Part shown: piece by piece, positions 37,797 to 48,269 of the stretch
Numbering within the stretch: position 1 is the first letter of the stretch
How the letters are laid out: each line of letters opens with the position of its first letter
Assembly: GCF_038452275.1 (NCBI RefSeq)
Contig: NZ_CP141643.1
Coordinates: 1,178,001-1,242,000 of the forward strand
Direction: 5' to 3'
Source: Corynebacterium sp. BD556
Lineage (GTDB): Bacteria; Actinomycetota; Actinomycetes; Mycobacteriales; Mycobacteriaceae
DNA length: 64,000 bases
The notes under the pieces: generated by a model
The model's database searches: none
Told to the model about the DNA's origin: nothing
The model's input: the letters and a program-made list of their open reading frames with translations, nothing else
Made by a program: the position numbers and the translations under genes

Positions 37797-40700
37797 CTAT
37801 TGGGCAATCAACCGCAGGATTCGATTCAAAACTTGTTCCTCGGCCATGCCCGATACCGCCTCTCGAAGTCGCTCGGCCTGAGCTGGAGAGTTCTTGTTTT
37901 TAAGGATTGCATCCACTATTTCATTAGTGTTGCCATACAGCCATTCCGTTGGATAAATGCGGTCGGCACCGGGCCAATTAAGAGCAAAGGGCACGGCACC
38001 TGAAGCTGCTCCATCCGCGATAGTTAGGTGAAAGGACTCAAAATCACTCACGGAAAGGACAATGCCTACGCTCTCATACCACGAATTCATATCCGAACCG
38101 AAGCCGTCGAAAACAACCGCACCGGGGTATTTTCGGTTAATCTCCTCGATTCTCCTGTACTGATCTTTAAAGTACCGCATCTCCTCCGGCCTATTTTTCA
38201 TCCAAGGGTAATCCTCCGGAGTTTTTCCTTTAATGCGTAGCTTGTATTCCGGGTCCTGTGAAAGCAGGCCGCTCAGGATGTCCACAGCCCGATCAAGACG
38301 CTTCGACTGGGGAACTATGCCTACCATTCCAAGAGTCTTCGCAGCCCTCGGCACCTTCGGCTTGGCCAGCCCCTTCAAATTGACAGCGTTCGGGATAACT
38401 ACTGTCTTCTCTTGCGGAATACCATGGCTGTGTACAGCCGCCGCTCGGATGAGATCACCGACGAAAATAAAGGCGTCTACGACTTCGCTGGCTATCTCTT
38501 TCAAGTACGGGCGAAAGAGCTCCTGCGAGTGAACTCTAACGAACATTTTCTGTGTAGCTCGAACTCGTTGCGAATACCAAACAGCATTGCCAAGGCCCCA
38601 TTCACAAAAGACAATATCCGCCTTTGCCAGCAGCTCCTCGGATTGGCTTTCGTTATGAGCAGTGTGGCTCTCCCACTCGTCTTTGAGAACGTGTGCTCCG
38701 GCTTTTTCAAGTGCAGCTAGCAGAGACTGAGCAAATTTAAGGTCATGGCCGGCAACCACTACTACTTTTCCGTGCAAATCGTCGGAAATTTGCCCGGGCG
38801 CCTTCGGAGGAGGATCATTCGCGAAAGGCGCGGTAATGACTACTTCTCGGTCGATTACGGGGGAGTTGTCTTGACTTGGATGAGCTGGTCGAATCAGCTC
38901 AGCAACCAGTTCGTAGGTTCCGCGCCCGTTCTTGTCAGCCTCGTCTCGCATTTCAACAACGGGGTCATCTATAGCGAAGAACTTCGGAGAACGGACGTGG
39001 ACCGCGGTGAACTCCCCAAAACGCATTGGAAGTAAAACGTCTTCAGCCCACGTACGACCGGAATTCTCATTGAACTGTACTGCGAAAACGTCCCCGCAGC
39101 TTGGCACATCCTGCGCGGTTGAAAGAACTTTTACACCGTGCGCTTCAAGGAAGTGCTCTTCAGATTCGGTCAAACCACTCCGTAGCACGGCCAGCGGAGG
39201 GACAGACTGGCTAATGCAGGCCCTTAATGTTCGCTCGCGCGCTTCATCGGAGGCATGGTTGGGCATGAACTGTGCGACGTAGCGGGCCCCTTCTAGGCCG
39301 CGAACCGCAATGCCAGCAGTTCGCACTAGGATCGGCAATGCGGATTCAGTGGTGTGGGAACGATAAATCGTCCGCATTTGACGCCAGATTTCCTCAAGTC
39401 GGCTAGATGGGATGCGCGTCCAGTGATACAACCATGCCCTGTGGTCCTGGTCCGAGTTAGAGTGCGCGATATTCGACCCTATTGTTTCGGCAATTCCTCT
39501 GCCGTAGGCGCTTAGCACCAATCCCCCACACGCCGCGATTTCCACCACCCGACGGGAGAACATGGTCGGTGAATTCAGCACGGAGTTGACATTGAGGTGG
39601 GCAAAATGAGTTCTGTACGACTTGACCACTTCCTGGTAAGGAAGTGCACCACTCACGAAACTTTGATACTCAACCGGGAATGTATAAGGGGAGTCAGGGA
39701 TAGATGCCTGCCGGTCATAGATTTCCAGTGGGTAGTTCGAAGCTTCAACAAGTAGCTTTTTTAAGGACGATGAGCGTTCTTTGTAGCGATCCCCGTAGTA
39801 GGAACCTGCGTAGGCGATCGAACGGTGGAAAGGGCGATCCGTCGGCAGAGGATTATGCAGTGCAGGCTGTGCATAAAACGGCAGTGCCGAGATCGTCTGG
39901 TTTCTCTGTCCCGGGGTCTGATGATACCGAGGAATCATGTTGGCATCCGTGGTAAGCACGTGGTCAAATAGAGCCGCATTTGGGGCGAACCGCGAAAAGT
40001 GGACTGGGTCCTCCTTGTTCCAAAATACGGTTGTTATCCCCCGTTCTTGGGCCGCTTTCAAAATCTTCCTCAAGTCTGCGCTTTCATCGTCGGAGTAATG
40101 CCCCACTCCCCGATGCCACTGTCCTCCATTTCCTTCCCAGGCGGACTCAACTAGGAGCATGTCGAGTGGAGGTTCGCTGTCAATTTGTTCACGCCAACGG
40201 TTCCTCTCGATAACTGTGATGTGAAAAGCCGACTCCAGCGTTGCGCGGGTGAACTCATCCGCAATGACTCCAACACGTAGATCACGGACGTAGCGAGGGG
40301 GGTTCCCATCCCTTAAAGCTTGATGATAATTGGAACGTGCAACGCCATGGGCGCTACGCATTCTCTCTCCGAGCCTTGCCCAAGAGCGTTCTGTGACCAC
40401 CCATAAACGTGCGCTACGGCCAAGATCTAATCGAAGATCCTGATCCTTAATTAGTCTGCTGAGAACGCGCGCCAAGTCTTTCGGATCTCCAGCCCGGAAA
40501 ACCAGGGCTCTTTGCTCGTTGCTTCCTGCTTGGTCGAGGTTCGGGGCGACGTCGGAAAGCACCGTAGCTCGGCCAGCAGCGAAAGACTCTAGCGGCTTGA
40601 GGGCACTGACTAATTCGGTGACTGGAGTTGATTTTCGAGGGCAACAGACGATGTCGAAAGTTGAATGCAAGCGAGGCATTTCATCTTGAGGAAAACGCCC

Positions 40701-42305
40701 CAGGAAAAGAGCATCTTTTTTTGTCAGCCCTAGCTGGGCAGCCTGCTTTTTAAGGTCACCTTCCGCCGCTCCTGAGCCAGCAATGACGACCTGGTGTTCT
40801 ACCCCCTGTTTCTTGAGTAGAGCTGCGGCCTCCAACAAGACGTCAAGTCCCTCATAATCGACGATGGAACCGGCAAAGCCAATAACCGGGACTTCCCTAG
40901 AGATACTCCTTGCAGACGCATAGCCTTCATCACGCGGAAACGGAAGAAAAGAGTCTGGATCAACGGCATTTGGTGCGAGATCAATTTTTTCGGCCGGAAC
41001 ACCTCGAGCAACCAATTCATCCTTCACCTGCTCGGTAATCGCAAACACCCGATCAGCTTCAGATGCGACGAATGACTCGATGCGACGCATTTCAGCGAAT
41101 CTTTCCGTCCCTTCAAAACCAGGTTTCAAAGATGCCTCTGTAAACTCCCACAACCCTCGCACCTCATAGACGAAAGGCACCCCTACCTTTCTCGCAGCAA
41201 TCAGTGCTGCGAGCGCGGTCCGGTAATTGGATGCAGCCTGAATGATGGAGGGACGCTGACGTCTGGCTTCTCGCACAAAGGCATCGGCGCACTGCAGCAC
41301 ATAGCGATCGAAAGGATCGCGGTTAAGGTTTCCACCGGTGAGGTGAACATAAGGGATCGAATCGAGTTCCTGGACGTAGCGAATAGGCTTAGGCTTAACA
41401 ACATCCGCCTTTGAATCCCACGGATACCCTGATCGTGCGACAACGACAACATCTAAACCACTGCTCTGAAGCCCGCGGGCGACACCCCGCGTACGTGTGG
41501 AGTACCCATTTGAGTTGAACACTGGTGTCTGATGGACGAAATACAACACTCGCGCTGGTTCCGGCACATACGCCGGGCCTTCACTTCGCGCTGGGATCTG
41601 GTTGTGCACATCGAACCGCGCCTCACCAAGAATCCTTTCCGCCAGGATCCTAACCTTGTCCGAGGATTGTGCGAGAAGGTCCTCCTGAGCTTCAATGAGC
41701 TCTGCTGCTGCACCAATTTTTCCTTCTCGATACCACAGTTGGTTGAGCTGTTTCTCAAAAGAATGAGAGTCATGCTGATTTCCGGCGGGGGTGACTCTTT
41801 CCGTTCCCTCAACTTCTTTGGTTTGGTTTGCTGGCTTTTGGGGCTCGATGGCAAGCGTAGAAGCTTTTCGGGACAATCCAGCCTTGAGCCTTTTATTGCC
41901 AGTGGTGAGAAGTGACCCGAGAGTACCTCTCGTCCTGACGAGGGCTCGCGTTGTTTCTTCTTTCGGGTTGCGGGCGAGACGACGCGAAAAGTTCACGGGA
42001 GCCACTAGTGCTTTTCCCAATCGCATAGTCTTGGATTCGCGCAAGTTCTGCAACTGCGTTTTCGCTTGTTTGTAATCGCTTTGCAAAGCTGAGTTCTTCT
42101 TTTTCAGCTCCGCCAGTCCTCGCTCTGCCTGTTGAAGCTTCTTGAGGGCGTCATTGCGGGCAGTTTCCGAGCGCACCAATGCTTCCGCTTTTTCTTCCTC
42201 ATTGAGCTGAAAAAACTTGGCGTAGGGCCCGCGCCGGTCCGCAACAGCTTCTGCTAGACGCATCTTCTTTAACTCGTTCATACTCCGAGACTCATCCGAA
42301 AACAC
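37797..42305 (-). CDS. Giant multidomain glycosyltransferase, three GT modules
   Basis: A protein of about 1,500 residues. After an N-terminal coiled coil (about 20-100) come a GT4-type module (about 250-645; FVYEVRGLWEF, VIGFAGSIVDYEGLDVLLEA, KPLESFAAG), a CgeB/DUF3880-type module (about 660-1010; GVIADEFTRATLESAF, SIAYAGSYYGDRYKER, VEIAACGGLVLSAYG) and a third GT4-type module (about 1190-1500; VVIPNAVNL, LGMVGIVPQSKRLDRAVDIL, VSDFESFHLTIADG). It probably adds several sugars, or repeat-unit parts, of a surface polymer on the inner membrane face. Start placed at GTG 42305 behind AAGGAG; 42347 and ATG 42281 are alternatives. It is divergent from the GT/hydrolase gene. Confidence 0.88.
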   Translation of the reverse strand: MFSDESRSMNELKKMRLAEAVADRRGPYAKFFQLNEEEKAEALVRSETARNDALKKLQQAERGLAELKKKNSALQSDYKQAKTQLQNLRESKTMRLGKALVAPVNFSRRLARNPKEETTRALVRTRGTLGSLLTTGNKRLKAGLSRKASTLAIEPQKPANQTKEVEGTERVTPAGNQHDSHSFEKQLNQLWYREGKIGAAAELIEAQEDLLAQSSDKVRILAERILGEARFDVHNQIPARSEGPAYVPEPARVLYFVHQTPVFNSNGYSTRTRGVARGLQSSGLDVVVVARSGYPWDSKADVVKPKPIRYVQELDSIPYVHLTGGNLNRDPFDRYVLQCADAFVREARRQRPSIIQAASNYRTALAALIAARKVGVPFVYEVRGLWEFTEASLKPGFEGTERFAEMRRIESFVASEADRVFAITEQVKDELVARGVPAEKIDLAPNAVDPDSFLPFPRDEGYASARSISREVPVIGFAGSIVDYEGLDVLLEAAALLKKQGVEHQVVIAGSGAAEGDLKKQAAQLGLTKKDALFLGRFPQDEMPRLHSTFDIVCCPRKSTPVTELVSALKPLESFAAGRATVLSDVAPNLDQAGSNEQRALVFRAGDPKDLARVLSRLIKDQDLRLDLGRSARLWVVTERSWARLGERMRSAHGVARSNYHQALRDGNPPRYVRDLRVGVIADEFTRATLESAFHITVIERNRWREQIDSEPPLDMLLVESAWEGNGGQWHRGVGHYSDDESADLRKILKAAQERGITTVFWNKEDPVHFSRFAPNAALFDHVLTTDANMIPRYHQTPGQRNQTISALPFYAQPALHNPLPTDRPFHRSIAYAGSYYGDRYKERSSSLKKLLVEASNYPLEIYDRQASIPDSPYTFPVEYQSFVSGALPYQEVVKSYRTHFAHLNVNSVLNSPTMFSRRVVEIAACGGLVLSAYGRGIAETIGSNIAHSNSDQDHRAWLYHWTRIPSSRLEEIWRQMRTIYRSHTTESALPILVRTAGIAVRGLEGARYVAQFMPNHASDEARERTLRACISQSVPPLAVLRSGLTESEEHFLEAHGVKVLSTAQDVPSCGDVFAVQFNENSGRTWAEDVLLPMRFGEFTAVHVRSPKFFAIDDPVVEMRDEADKNGRGTYELVAELIRPAHPSQDNSPVIDREVVITAPFANDPPPKAPGQISDDLHGKVVVVAGHDLKFAQSLLAALEKAGAHVLKDEWESHTAHNESQSEELLAKADIVFCEWGLGNAVWYSQRVRATQKMFVRVHSQELFRPYLKEIASEVVDAFIFVGDLIRAAAVHSHGIPQEKTVVIPNAVNLKGLAKPKVPRAAKTLGMVGIVPQSKRLDRAVDILSGLLSQDPEYKLRIKGKTPEDYPWMKNRPEEMRYFKDQYRRIEEINRKYPGAVVFDGFGSDMNSWYESVGIVLSVSDFESFHLTIADGAASGAVPFALNWPGADRIYPTEWLYGNTNEIVDAILKNKNSPAQAERLREAVSGMAEEQVLNRILRLIAQ

Positions 42306-42408
42306 AGTCCACTCCTTGCAGATGCTAAACCCTCGTCTTATGTCCACCAGAATTCGCGAACTCCAACTCTGGCATCATTCGCGTCAATGTTAGTACGGGT
42401 TTTACCCG

Positions 42409-44253
42409 ATGGCAGATAATCATTGCGGGCCCGATTCACGGCAAGAGCCGCAGGAGCCGAGGTTCGAACTTCCAAATATCATGTCTTCCACGTCTATTAT
42501 CAAAAGAATGAATAGCCCTATCGATCTGGATGGCCCTAGCTATATCATTCTTTACGAAATTATGTTTTGCGACTACGAACTGGATCCTTCTGTTCGCAAA
42601 CGTTTCATCCCGTCGTGGCTAAAAAACCTCCGACGTATGGCCGAGTTCCCGGTACCAGAAAGATGCGACCTCAAACTCATCGTGTATCTGTCGCGAGATA
42701 AAGTTGAGGAGCTTCGGGTGTTCGAGAAAATGAGAGCATCGCTTTCTCCATCCGATCAGAAGAAACTAATACTGGTTCAGTACGACCACCCTGCTGAGGG
42801 ATACGGCTTTGCCCCGGGTGACCACCCAGACTTATGGAAAAACCCCAATAAGACAGGTCCTTACCGGGACCGCATCTTCTCACGCGCAATCGAAAACATC
42901 GACTTTTCCCCCTATGACCGAATCATCCGAGGGTCGATCGATGACGACGATTTCTTACTTCCCTGGCAATTCGAACAGTTTGTCACCGCCGCAAATATTG
43001 CATTCGAGGAGGGTAAAATTGTGGCGGCAGGCCTGAGCAACGAAGTGGTTGCGTACGTAGACAAGAAAACATCTGATGTGGTGGAGTTCACCCACCACAT
43101 GCACGGCAATAAGATTTACGTGGCTAGTAAAGCAGATATGTCGAAGCTATCAGTTTTGAGCCCATGGAGTATTCCCGAGAGATTCGACGAAGAAAACCGA
43201 AGAAGAATGGCACGTGCGGGTGTCACTCTACGCACTCTTCGTGGGGGCAAACCTGGTTATATCTACTGCCGCTGGGGCAATAACCTCTCGCAATACGATA
43301 AGTCATCGTATTACGCACGCAAATTTGACTCTATTGATTACGACTCGATAGATCACTTAGTCGCTGAGTTGGACTGCCGATACGGAAACGCTTCCTCCCC
43401 CGAAGTTCAACAATTTGACGCCATTCATCTCCCCGAGGTTGAAGCACCTTCGGAAGAAGCTTCCGAGGGGTCTGTCCGGTTTTTCTATATCCCTCGCGAT
43501 TGGTGCAACAGCGATGAGGGGTTCGTCGCGATATTCAAAGACCAAAGTGGCACGACCCTGGAATCCAAGGTTGTAGCGCCCGGAATCTATTATCGCTTGG
43601 ATTTACTCCCGCAGGTCGGCTCACATACAGGGCCTAGGTTCGGATTCATTCAAGTTCGAAAGCAAGACGGGCAACGAGTAGAGCTGCCTGGGCGGGGAAA
43701 TCTGGCAAATGCCGATTTCGTTGAAAATTTTACGTTGAACGACTGGTTCCGTCCACTAGAGTCTTTCAATGAAGGAACGCAGATTCGCTTTTCGACGTCC
43801 CTTCGAACGCTTTCTTGGACGCACCGAAAGCAGACGGAGAAGCACATAAGCGATCTCTCATCTGAGCTTGCGTTCTTGTCCGCGAAGGACGTTCAAAGTA
43901 AGGGACCTACGCTGCTTGACACTGCCCTTGCCTCAGCCGAGCAACTGCCTTTGTTCTTCGTCCGGTTCTTGACCGCTGCGCGCACCGCCGCCCAAACAAT
44001 CGCAGCTACAGGCAGTAAAGACCACCTTCTTCGCGAGGGGGTCAGCAGAGTCCTTCACAATGGGTGTAATGTATCGGTCAATTTTCGCCCCGCTCCGACC
44101 AAGCCACTCGTCGTGGTCCTGCACGGAGCCAAAGCCAAGGAAGTCACGCTTCCTTACCTTCCTGGGGAGGGTCTGGTGTCGGACCTTGATGTGGCATTGC
44201 TTTCCATTTCCGATCCCTCTTTCGACGTCTTTCCGCAACTGTCTATTTCCTGG
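42409..44253 (+). pseudogene. GT/alpha-beta-hydrolase fusion gene, 5' part, split by IS3
   Basis: About 615 codons before the IS3 insertion. Residues 30-330 resemble putative rhamnosyl-transferase-like proteins (DRIIRGSIDDDDFLLPWQFEQF, with an acidic DDDD motif). Residues 350-460 form a beta-rich linker domain. From about 540 a hydrolase-like fold begins (PLVVVLHGAKAKEVTLPYLP). The frame enters the IS and stops after 12 foreign codons at 44289. It continues without loss in the 3' part at 45503-46055 once the element and one CTGG copy are removed. Truncation removes the nucleophile region of the hydrolase. Confidence 0.87.
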
Positions 44254-44332
44254 TGGACTGGGCTGCGTTTTTCGGGCCACTTGACTTGAGTGTCTTTCAG
44301 GATTGCCCCGCTGTGGGGTAGGAAGATGGTCA

Positions 44333-44617
44333 ATGATGAAGAAGTTTAAGAAACACACCCCGGAACAGATTGTGGTCAAGCTCGAGAAAGCTACCAAGCT
44401 CAAGGCGGAAGGTAAGACCAACGCCGATGTGGCTCGTCAGCTACAGATCAGTGAGGCAACTCTTGCTCGGTGGTCGAAGACGTACGGGCAGATGGACCGA
44501 ACTCAAGCCAGGGAGCTTAAAGCGCTGCGTGATGAAAACGCCAAGCTCAAGAAGTTGTTGGGCGAAGCCGAGTTGGAGAAGGCTGCGCTCAAGGAGTTGG
44601 CTGAGGGAAACTTCTAA
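44333..44617 (+). CDS. IS3-family transposase OrfA
   Basis: A 94-residue helix-turn-helix protein with a C-terminal coil (ELKALRDENAKLKKLLGEAEL). Start ATG 44333, with AGGAAG upstream. Near its end, G GGA AAC at 44605-44611 is a canonical -1 slippery heptamer; shifting there leads into the orfB frame (CTT CTA AAC CCC), which would make the OrfAB fusion transposase. Confidence 0.93.
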   Translation: MMKKFKKHTPEQIVVKLEKATKLKAEGKTNADVARQLQISEATLARWSKTYGQMDRTQARELKALRDENAKLKKLLGEAELEKAALKELAEGNF

Positions 44618-44661
44618 ACCCCACGAGGCGCTATGACGCTGTCGGTCACCTCATCGAGGCG

Positions 44662-45471
44662 ATGGGTCTATCCCAGCGTCGGGCGTGCCTGATTGTGGGG
44701 GTTTCTCGAAGCTCATTTCAACGGTCCCAGCAGTTAGCTAAGAATCCGGCGACGACTGATAAATATGCCGACCTGCGGCTCTGGCTTAACGCCTGGTCGG
44801 CTAGCTTTCCCCGGTGGGGCTATCGGAGGGCCTGGGTTAAAGCCCGTGACGAAGGCTTTGACGTCGGCCGTGATGCTGTTCGCCGCTTATGGCGCCAAGA
44901 AGGACTAAGGGTAATGCCACGAAAGAAGGCAAAACCGAAGAATCTCAACGATCCGACCCCGCGAGTCGAGCCAGCGACATGCCCGGATGATGTGTGGGCT
45001 CTGGATTTCCAGTTTGACTCCGACTACTACGGACACGCCTTCAAGGTCTGCAACGTTATTGATGAGTTCACCCGTGAACATATTGGGTTTATCGTTGACT
45101 GCCGCATCGATGCCTCAACGGTCACTGAATTGCTCGATGTCATCACCCTGACCCGTGGTAGGCGGCCTCGGGTGCTGCGGATGGATAACGGGCCTGAATT
45201 CATCAGTGCCGCGTTGGAAAAGTGGGCGAAGGAAGAAGACACGATTCGGTCGTTCATTCCGCCTGGACAGCCGTGGCATAACGGGTTTGTGGAATCCCTT
45301 CACAATCGGATGCGCGATGAACTTTTCGAACAGGAATGCTTCCTCGACGTTGCCCACGCGCGTCACTGTGTGGGCCTATGGTCGGACCGGTACAATACGT
45401 ACCATCCTCACTCGGCGCTAGGATTCATCGCCCCAGAGGAATACAAGAAACAATGGTTACAAGCCGCTTAA
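44662..45471 (+). CDS. IS3-family transposase OrfB (DDE domain)
   Basis: A 269-residue integrase-core protein. Catalytic acids lie in VWALDFQFDSDYYG, in VLRMDNGPEFISAAL and in NGFVESLHNRMRDEL. It opens as MGLSQRRACLIVGVS, but the frame is open upstream to the frameshift site at 44605, so the natural product is probably OrfAB. It is full length and likely functional. Confidence 0.93.
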   Translation: MGLSQRRACLIVGVSRSSFQRSQQLAKNPATTDKYADLRLWLNAWSASFPRWGYRRAWVKARDEGFDVGRDAVRRLWRQEGLRVMPRKKAKPKNLNDPTPRVEPATCPDDVWALDFQFDSDYYGHAFKVCNVIDEFTREHIGFIVDCRIDASTVTELLDVITLTRGRRPRVLRMDNGPEFISAALEKWAKEEDTIRSFIPPGQPWHNGFVESLHNRMRDELFEQECFLDVAHARHCVGLWSDRYNTYHPHSALGFIAPEEYKKQWLQAA

Positions 45472-45502
45472 GTCACCTGGCCCTAAAAACCAGACCACTC
45501 CA

Positions 45503-46055
45503 CTGGCACGCTGGAAACATTTACGCACCGAACCTTCAAAAGCAACTTGCAGATCTCATTTCATTGGCGGCGGATCAAAACATGTCCGACCAAATTATTT
45601 TAGTTGGCGGATCCGCTGGTGGCTTTGCTTCACTCATCCTCGCTACACTGCTGCCGAACTCGACAGCCCTCGTGTGGAACCCACAGACGGATTTGCGACG
45701 CTACCACAAATCCTTCGTGGACCAATACGAGCGTTTAGCTTGGAGGGGAAAGTTTCCTCAGGGAGATGGTCTTCCTATCTTTTCCGCAGTCTCTCTCTAC
45801 GCCGAAGCGGGAACCCAGGCACGCGTTTTGTACTTACAGGAGTTAAGCGACGAGCATCACGTCACCACCCATCTCGCCCCGTTCAAAAAGGCCGTAGAGA
45901 ATAAGCCCGGCGTTTACTTCTACGAATCACGCTGGGGAGAAGGCCATACCCCCGCCCCGAAACCTTTGGTCAAGGAGTTCATACAGATGATTATTGACAA
46001 GTCATCGGAAGAAGATCTGACAAAACGCGGTTTTACTCAAGTTAAGACGAAATAG
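45503..46055 (+). pseudogene. GT/alpha-beta-hydrolase fusion gene, 3' part
   Basis: About 183 codons completing the gene that starts at 42409. It contains the nucleophile elbow VGGSAGGFASLIL, close to the GGSAGG of Asp2-like acetyltransferase and other sugar- or lipid-esterase folds, and a C-terminal GEGHTPAP segment with the likely catalytic His. Joined in frame as QLSISWHAGNIYAP across the removed element. Alone it has no good start. Confidence 0.85.
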
Positions 46056-46061
46056 TTCCGC

Positions 46062-46913
46062 TCATTTTGCTGCCGCTTGCCTATCTCTAGTACAGAACAA
46101 CTCCTCGACGGCATCATCGAATACAACTGTCGGCGGTGTATAGAAACGCTTTAACATTGCGATAATGTCGTCGGCGTATTTATCGTCGCCCTTTGCTTTC
46201 GCATGAGACCATTTGTCGTACCACTTGATGGCAGATTTCGCGGGTACATCAGTGACTATCTCGCCTTCATGTAGCCAAATGGCACGTGTACAGTGCTTTT
46301 TGATTGTTGACGAAGAGTGCGAAACGATAACGACCGTACTCGAGCCTTCGAGGAAGTTTTTCATTCGACTCTGCGCACGCGCGTTGAAGGAAGCATCCCC
46401 GGTTGCCAGTGCCTCGTCCACAAGAAGAATCTTCGGATGCACCGCAGTAGAGATAGCGAATTTCAGCCTTGCCCCCATACCCGAAGAATAGGTACTAAGT
46501 GGACGATTAATCGCATCTCCAATGGCCGTCCATTCAGCAATTTCTTCAACCAAAGCTTTTGCTTCGTCTAACTTTAAACCTTTAGCCAGCAAGCCAAGCA
46601 ACACATTGTCGTAACCAGACAGATGGTTCTGCAATGCTGCTGAGACGCTTAGGAGAGAAGGCCTGTCGGCGACCATTATTGTGCCTGCAGTCGCATCTTC
46701 ATTACCTGCCATCATCGACAGAAGGGTGGACTTCCCCGATCCGTTCGGCCCTAAAACACCAATAGATTCACCCTCATACGCAACGAATGATGCGTTTCGG
46801 ACTGCGTGAACGACCGTCTTTTTCTTCCAAGGCAGAAAAACTCTACTGCCGTCTTTTGAGATCTCATAGTTCTTAGAAACGTTTTGGAACACCACCGTTG
46901 GCTTACCTGACAC
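46062..46913 (-). CDS. Polysaccharide ABC exporter, ATP-binding protein (Wzt/TagH-like)
   Basis: A 283-residue ATPase. Walker A GPNGSGKST is at 55-63, the signature YSSGMGARLKFA near 142 and Walker B ILLVDEALATGD near 162, as in O-antigen and teichoic-acid exporters. It lacks the C-terminal carbohydrate-binding domain of some Wzt proteins. Start is GTG complementary to 46911-46913, behind AAGGAG, overlapping the permease end by 11 bp. It is convergent with the broken GT/hydrolase gene. Confidence 0.92.
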   Translation of the reverse strand: MSGKPTVVFQNVSKNYEISKDGSRVFLPWKKKTVVHAVRNASFVAYEGESIGVLGPNGSGKSTLLSMMAGNEDATAGTIMVADRPSLLSVSAALQNHLSGYDNVLLGLLAKGLKLDEAKALVEEIAEWTAIGDAINRPLSTYSSGMGARLKFAISTAVHPKILLVDEALATGDASFNARAQSRMKNFLEGSSTVVIVSHSSSTIKKHCTRAIWLHEGEIVTDVPAKSAIKWYDKWSHAKAKGDDKYADDIIAMLKRFYTPPTVVFDDAVEELFCTRDRQAAAK

Positions 46914-47853
46914 GAGAATAAGCTCCTTCAGCTTGCCAGAAGTAGATCAGCCCAATGACAAAGATGCCCACGGACCAGCATGTCAAATACACCCACTGCC
47001 ATGGCGATGGAAATAACCCATCCAAAACGGGAGCACGAACCGAACTAAGGAACTGGTAAAGGGGGTTTAGCGTCATGATATCGGCCAAAAGAGGGTGGCT
47101 ATTGAATCGATCGATGGAGAAAAATATTCCTGAAATGAAGAAAAGTCCCTGGACGAAAACTCGTATGAAGTTCTTCGCATCCGGCAGAAAAGCCGTAAGA
47201 CGAGCGACGATCATCGTCGCTCCGGCTCCCCAAACGTGCATCAACACAAATAACACCGGAAGTGCGGTAAGCGCCCACGAAAAGCCGTGACCACCTTGGA
47301 AAATAAAAGCGCCAACGACGGCTACAAGTGCTGGAATGCTGTTCTCAAAAAAAGCTCTTACAGATGTTCCAATCGGAACCGACGCACGCGGAAAGTGGAA
47401 GGAGTCAATGACTCCCCTATTTTTTTGCACCAACCCTGATCCATTAGTAATACCCTTGGATAGAAACCGGAAATACACCACACCCAAAGTTAGAAATCCG
47501 AGGAAATTTTCAATACCTCGATTCGTATTGAGGATCAGTCCGAAGACAACTGTATATATAAGAATCTGAAAAACTGGGTCTAGGATGAGCCACAGCTTCC
47601 CCAAAAAGTTACCTTGACCTTCAGTGAAAGCTGAGCTCCGAGCTTGGAGGAGAATAAAATGGCGATTGACCCAAAGAGATCGAACATAAGCTCCAAGTGG
47701 CTGCCGCTGGTTTACGGATTCCAAGCCCCTTCGATCAACGAATACAACCGAGCCTTTTCCCCTTGTTTCCGCTTGAGCGGGCGCAGTTTCAGCTTCCCGC
47801 GAGACCGCCGAAGGGCTGCTCTTAGATGCCGAGGGGTGCTCACTCACAACCAT
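46903..47853 (-). CDS. Polysaccharide ABC exporter permease (ABC-2 type)
   Basis: A 316-residue ABC-2 membrane protein with an about 60-residue cytoplasmic N-terminus and six hydrophobic segments (LWLILDPVFQILIYTVVFGL, LVAVVGAFIFQ, ALPVLFVLMHVWGAGATMIV, and so on). The form fits Wzm/TagG/RfbA-type exporters of undecaprenyl-linked polymers. Start is ATG 47853 with AAGGAG five bases upstream. The N-terminal tail is rich in Ser and Ala and is unusually long. It is the first gene of the exporter pair. Confidence 0.92.
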   Translation of the reverse strand: MVVSEHPSASKSSPSAVSREAETAPAQAETRGKGSVVFVDRRGLESVNQRQPLGAYVRSLWVNRHFILLQARSSAFTEGQGNFLGKLWLILDPVFQILIYTVVFGLILNTNRGIENFLGFLTLGVVYFRFLSKGITNGSGLVQKNRGVIDSFHFPRASVPIGTSVRAFFENSIPALVAVVGAFIFQGGHGFSWALTALPVLFVLMHVWGAGATMIVARLTAFLPDAKNFIRVFVQGLFFISGIFFSIDRFNSHPLLADIMTLNPLYQFLSSVRAPVLDGLFPSPWQWVYLTCWSVGIFVIGLIYFWQAEGAYSRVR

Positions 47854-48204
47854 GTACTCTCCTTGACAACTGCGCTTTGATTCCTCCTACTTTACAGCAG
47901 CGCTTGCGAGCGGAATCTAAGTGAATAGTCCGAAACCTCTCCGACGCCAAAGGCCCTCATTCCGCACTAAGGGAAAAGGGAAACAACGTGGTTGGAAGAA
48001 ATCTAACCAAATGTAGTTAGTTGAGCCCGTAGCTAACCAGATGAGCGTTATTTGGCATGGATATTAGTGTCTACCAACCCTCAGGCATCGGATCCCCTAA
48101 TTCAGCCAATCCAATAAGGAAGTGCAATAGTTTTATTCTCAGGTCACCTTTGACACCTTAACTTTGGCAAGGAGCCCTCACCCTGAATACACATTAGAAC
48201 AAGT
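47854..48204. other. Intergenic region upstream of exporter
   Basis: About 350 bp with no convincing open reading frame. The exporter promoter should lie in the first part. The part up to 48204 ends at the IS21-like terminus TGTGCGCGC. A repeated AACCA motif (CTAACCAAATG and CTAACCAGATG near 48005 and 48035) is the only visible structure. Confidence 0.5.
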
Positions 48205-48269
48205 TGTGCGCGCTCTTCGAAATGTAGCCCGCTGGCGCTCTTTGAAAAGTAGCCCAGTGTGGTCGTTTG

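Larger units (their letters stand above)
44254..45502 (+). mobile_element. Complete IS3-family element B (1249 bp)
   Basis: Terminal inverted repeats: left TGGACTGGGCTGCGTTTTTC, right (read inward) TGGAGTGGTCTGGTTTTTAG. A CTGG duplication flanks it (44250-44253 and 45503-45506). It carries orfA and orfB with a GGGAAAC slippery heptamer between them. A truncated second copy lies at 33496-34467 in opposite orientation. Confidence 0.93.
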
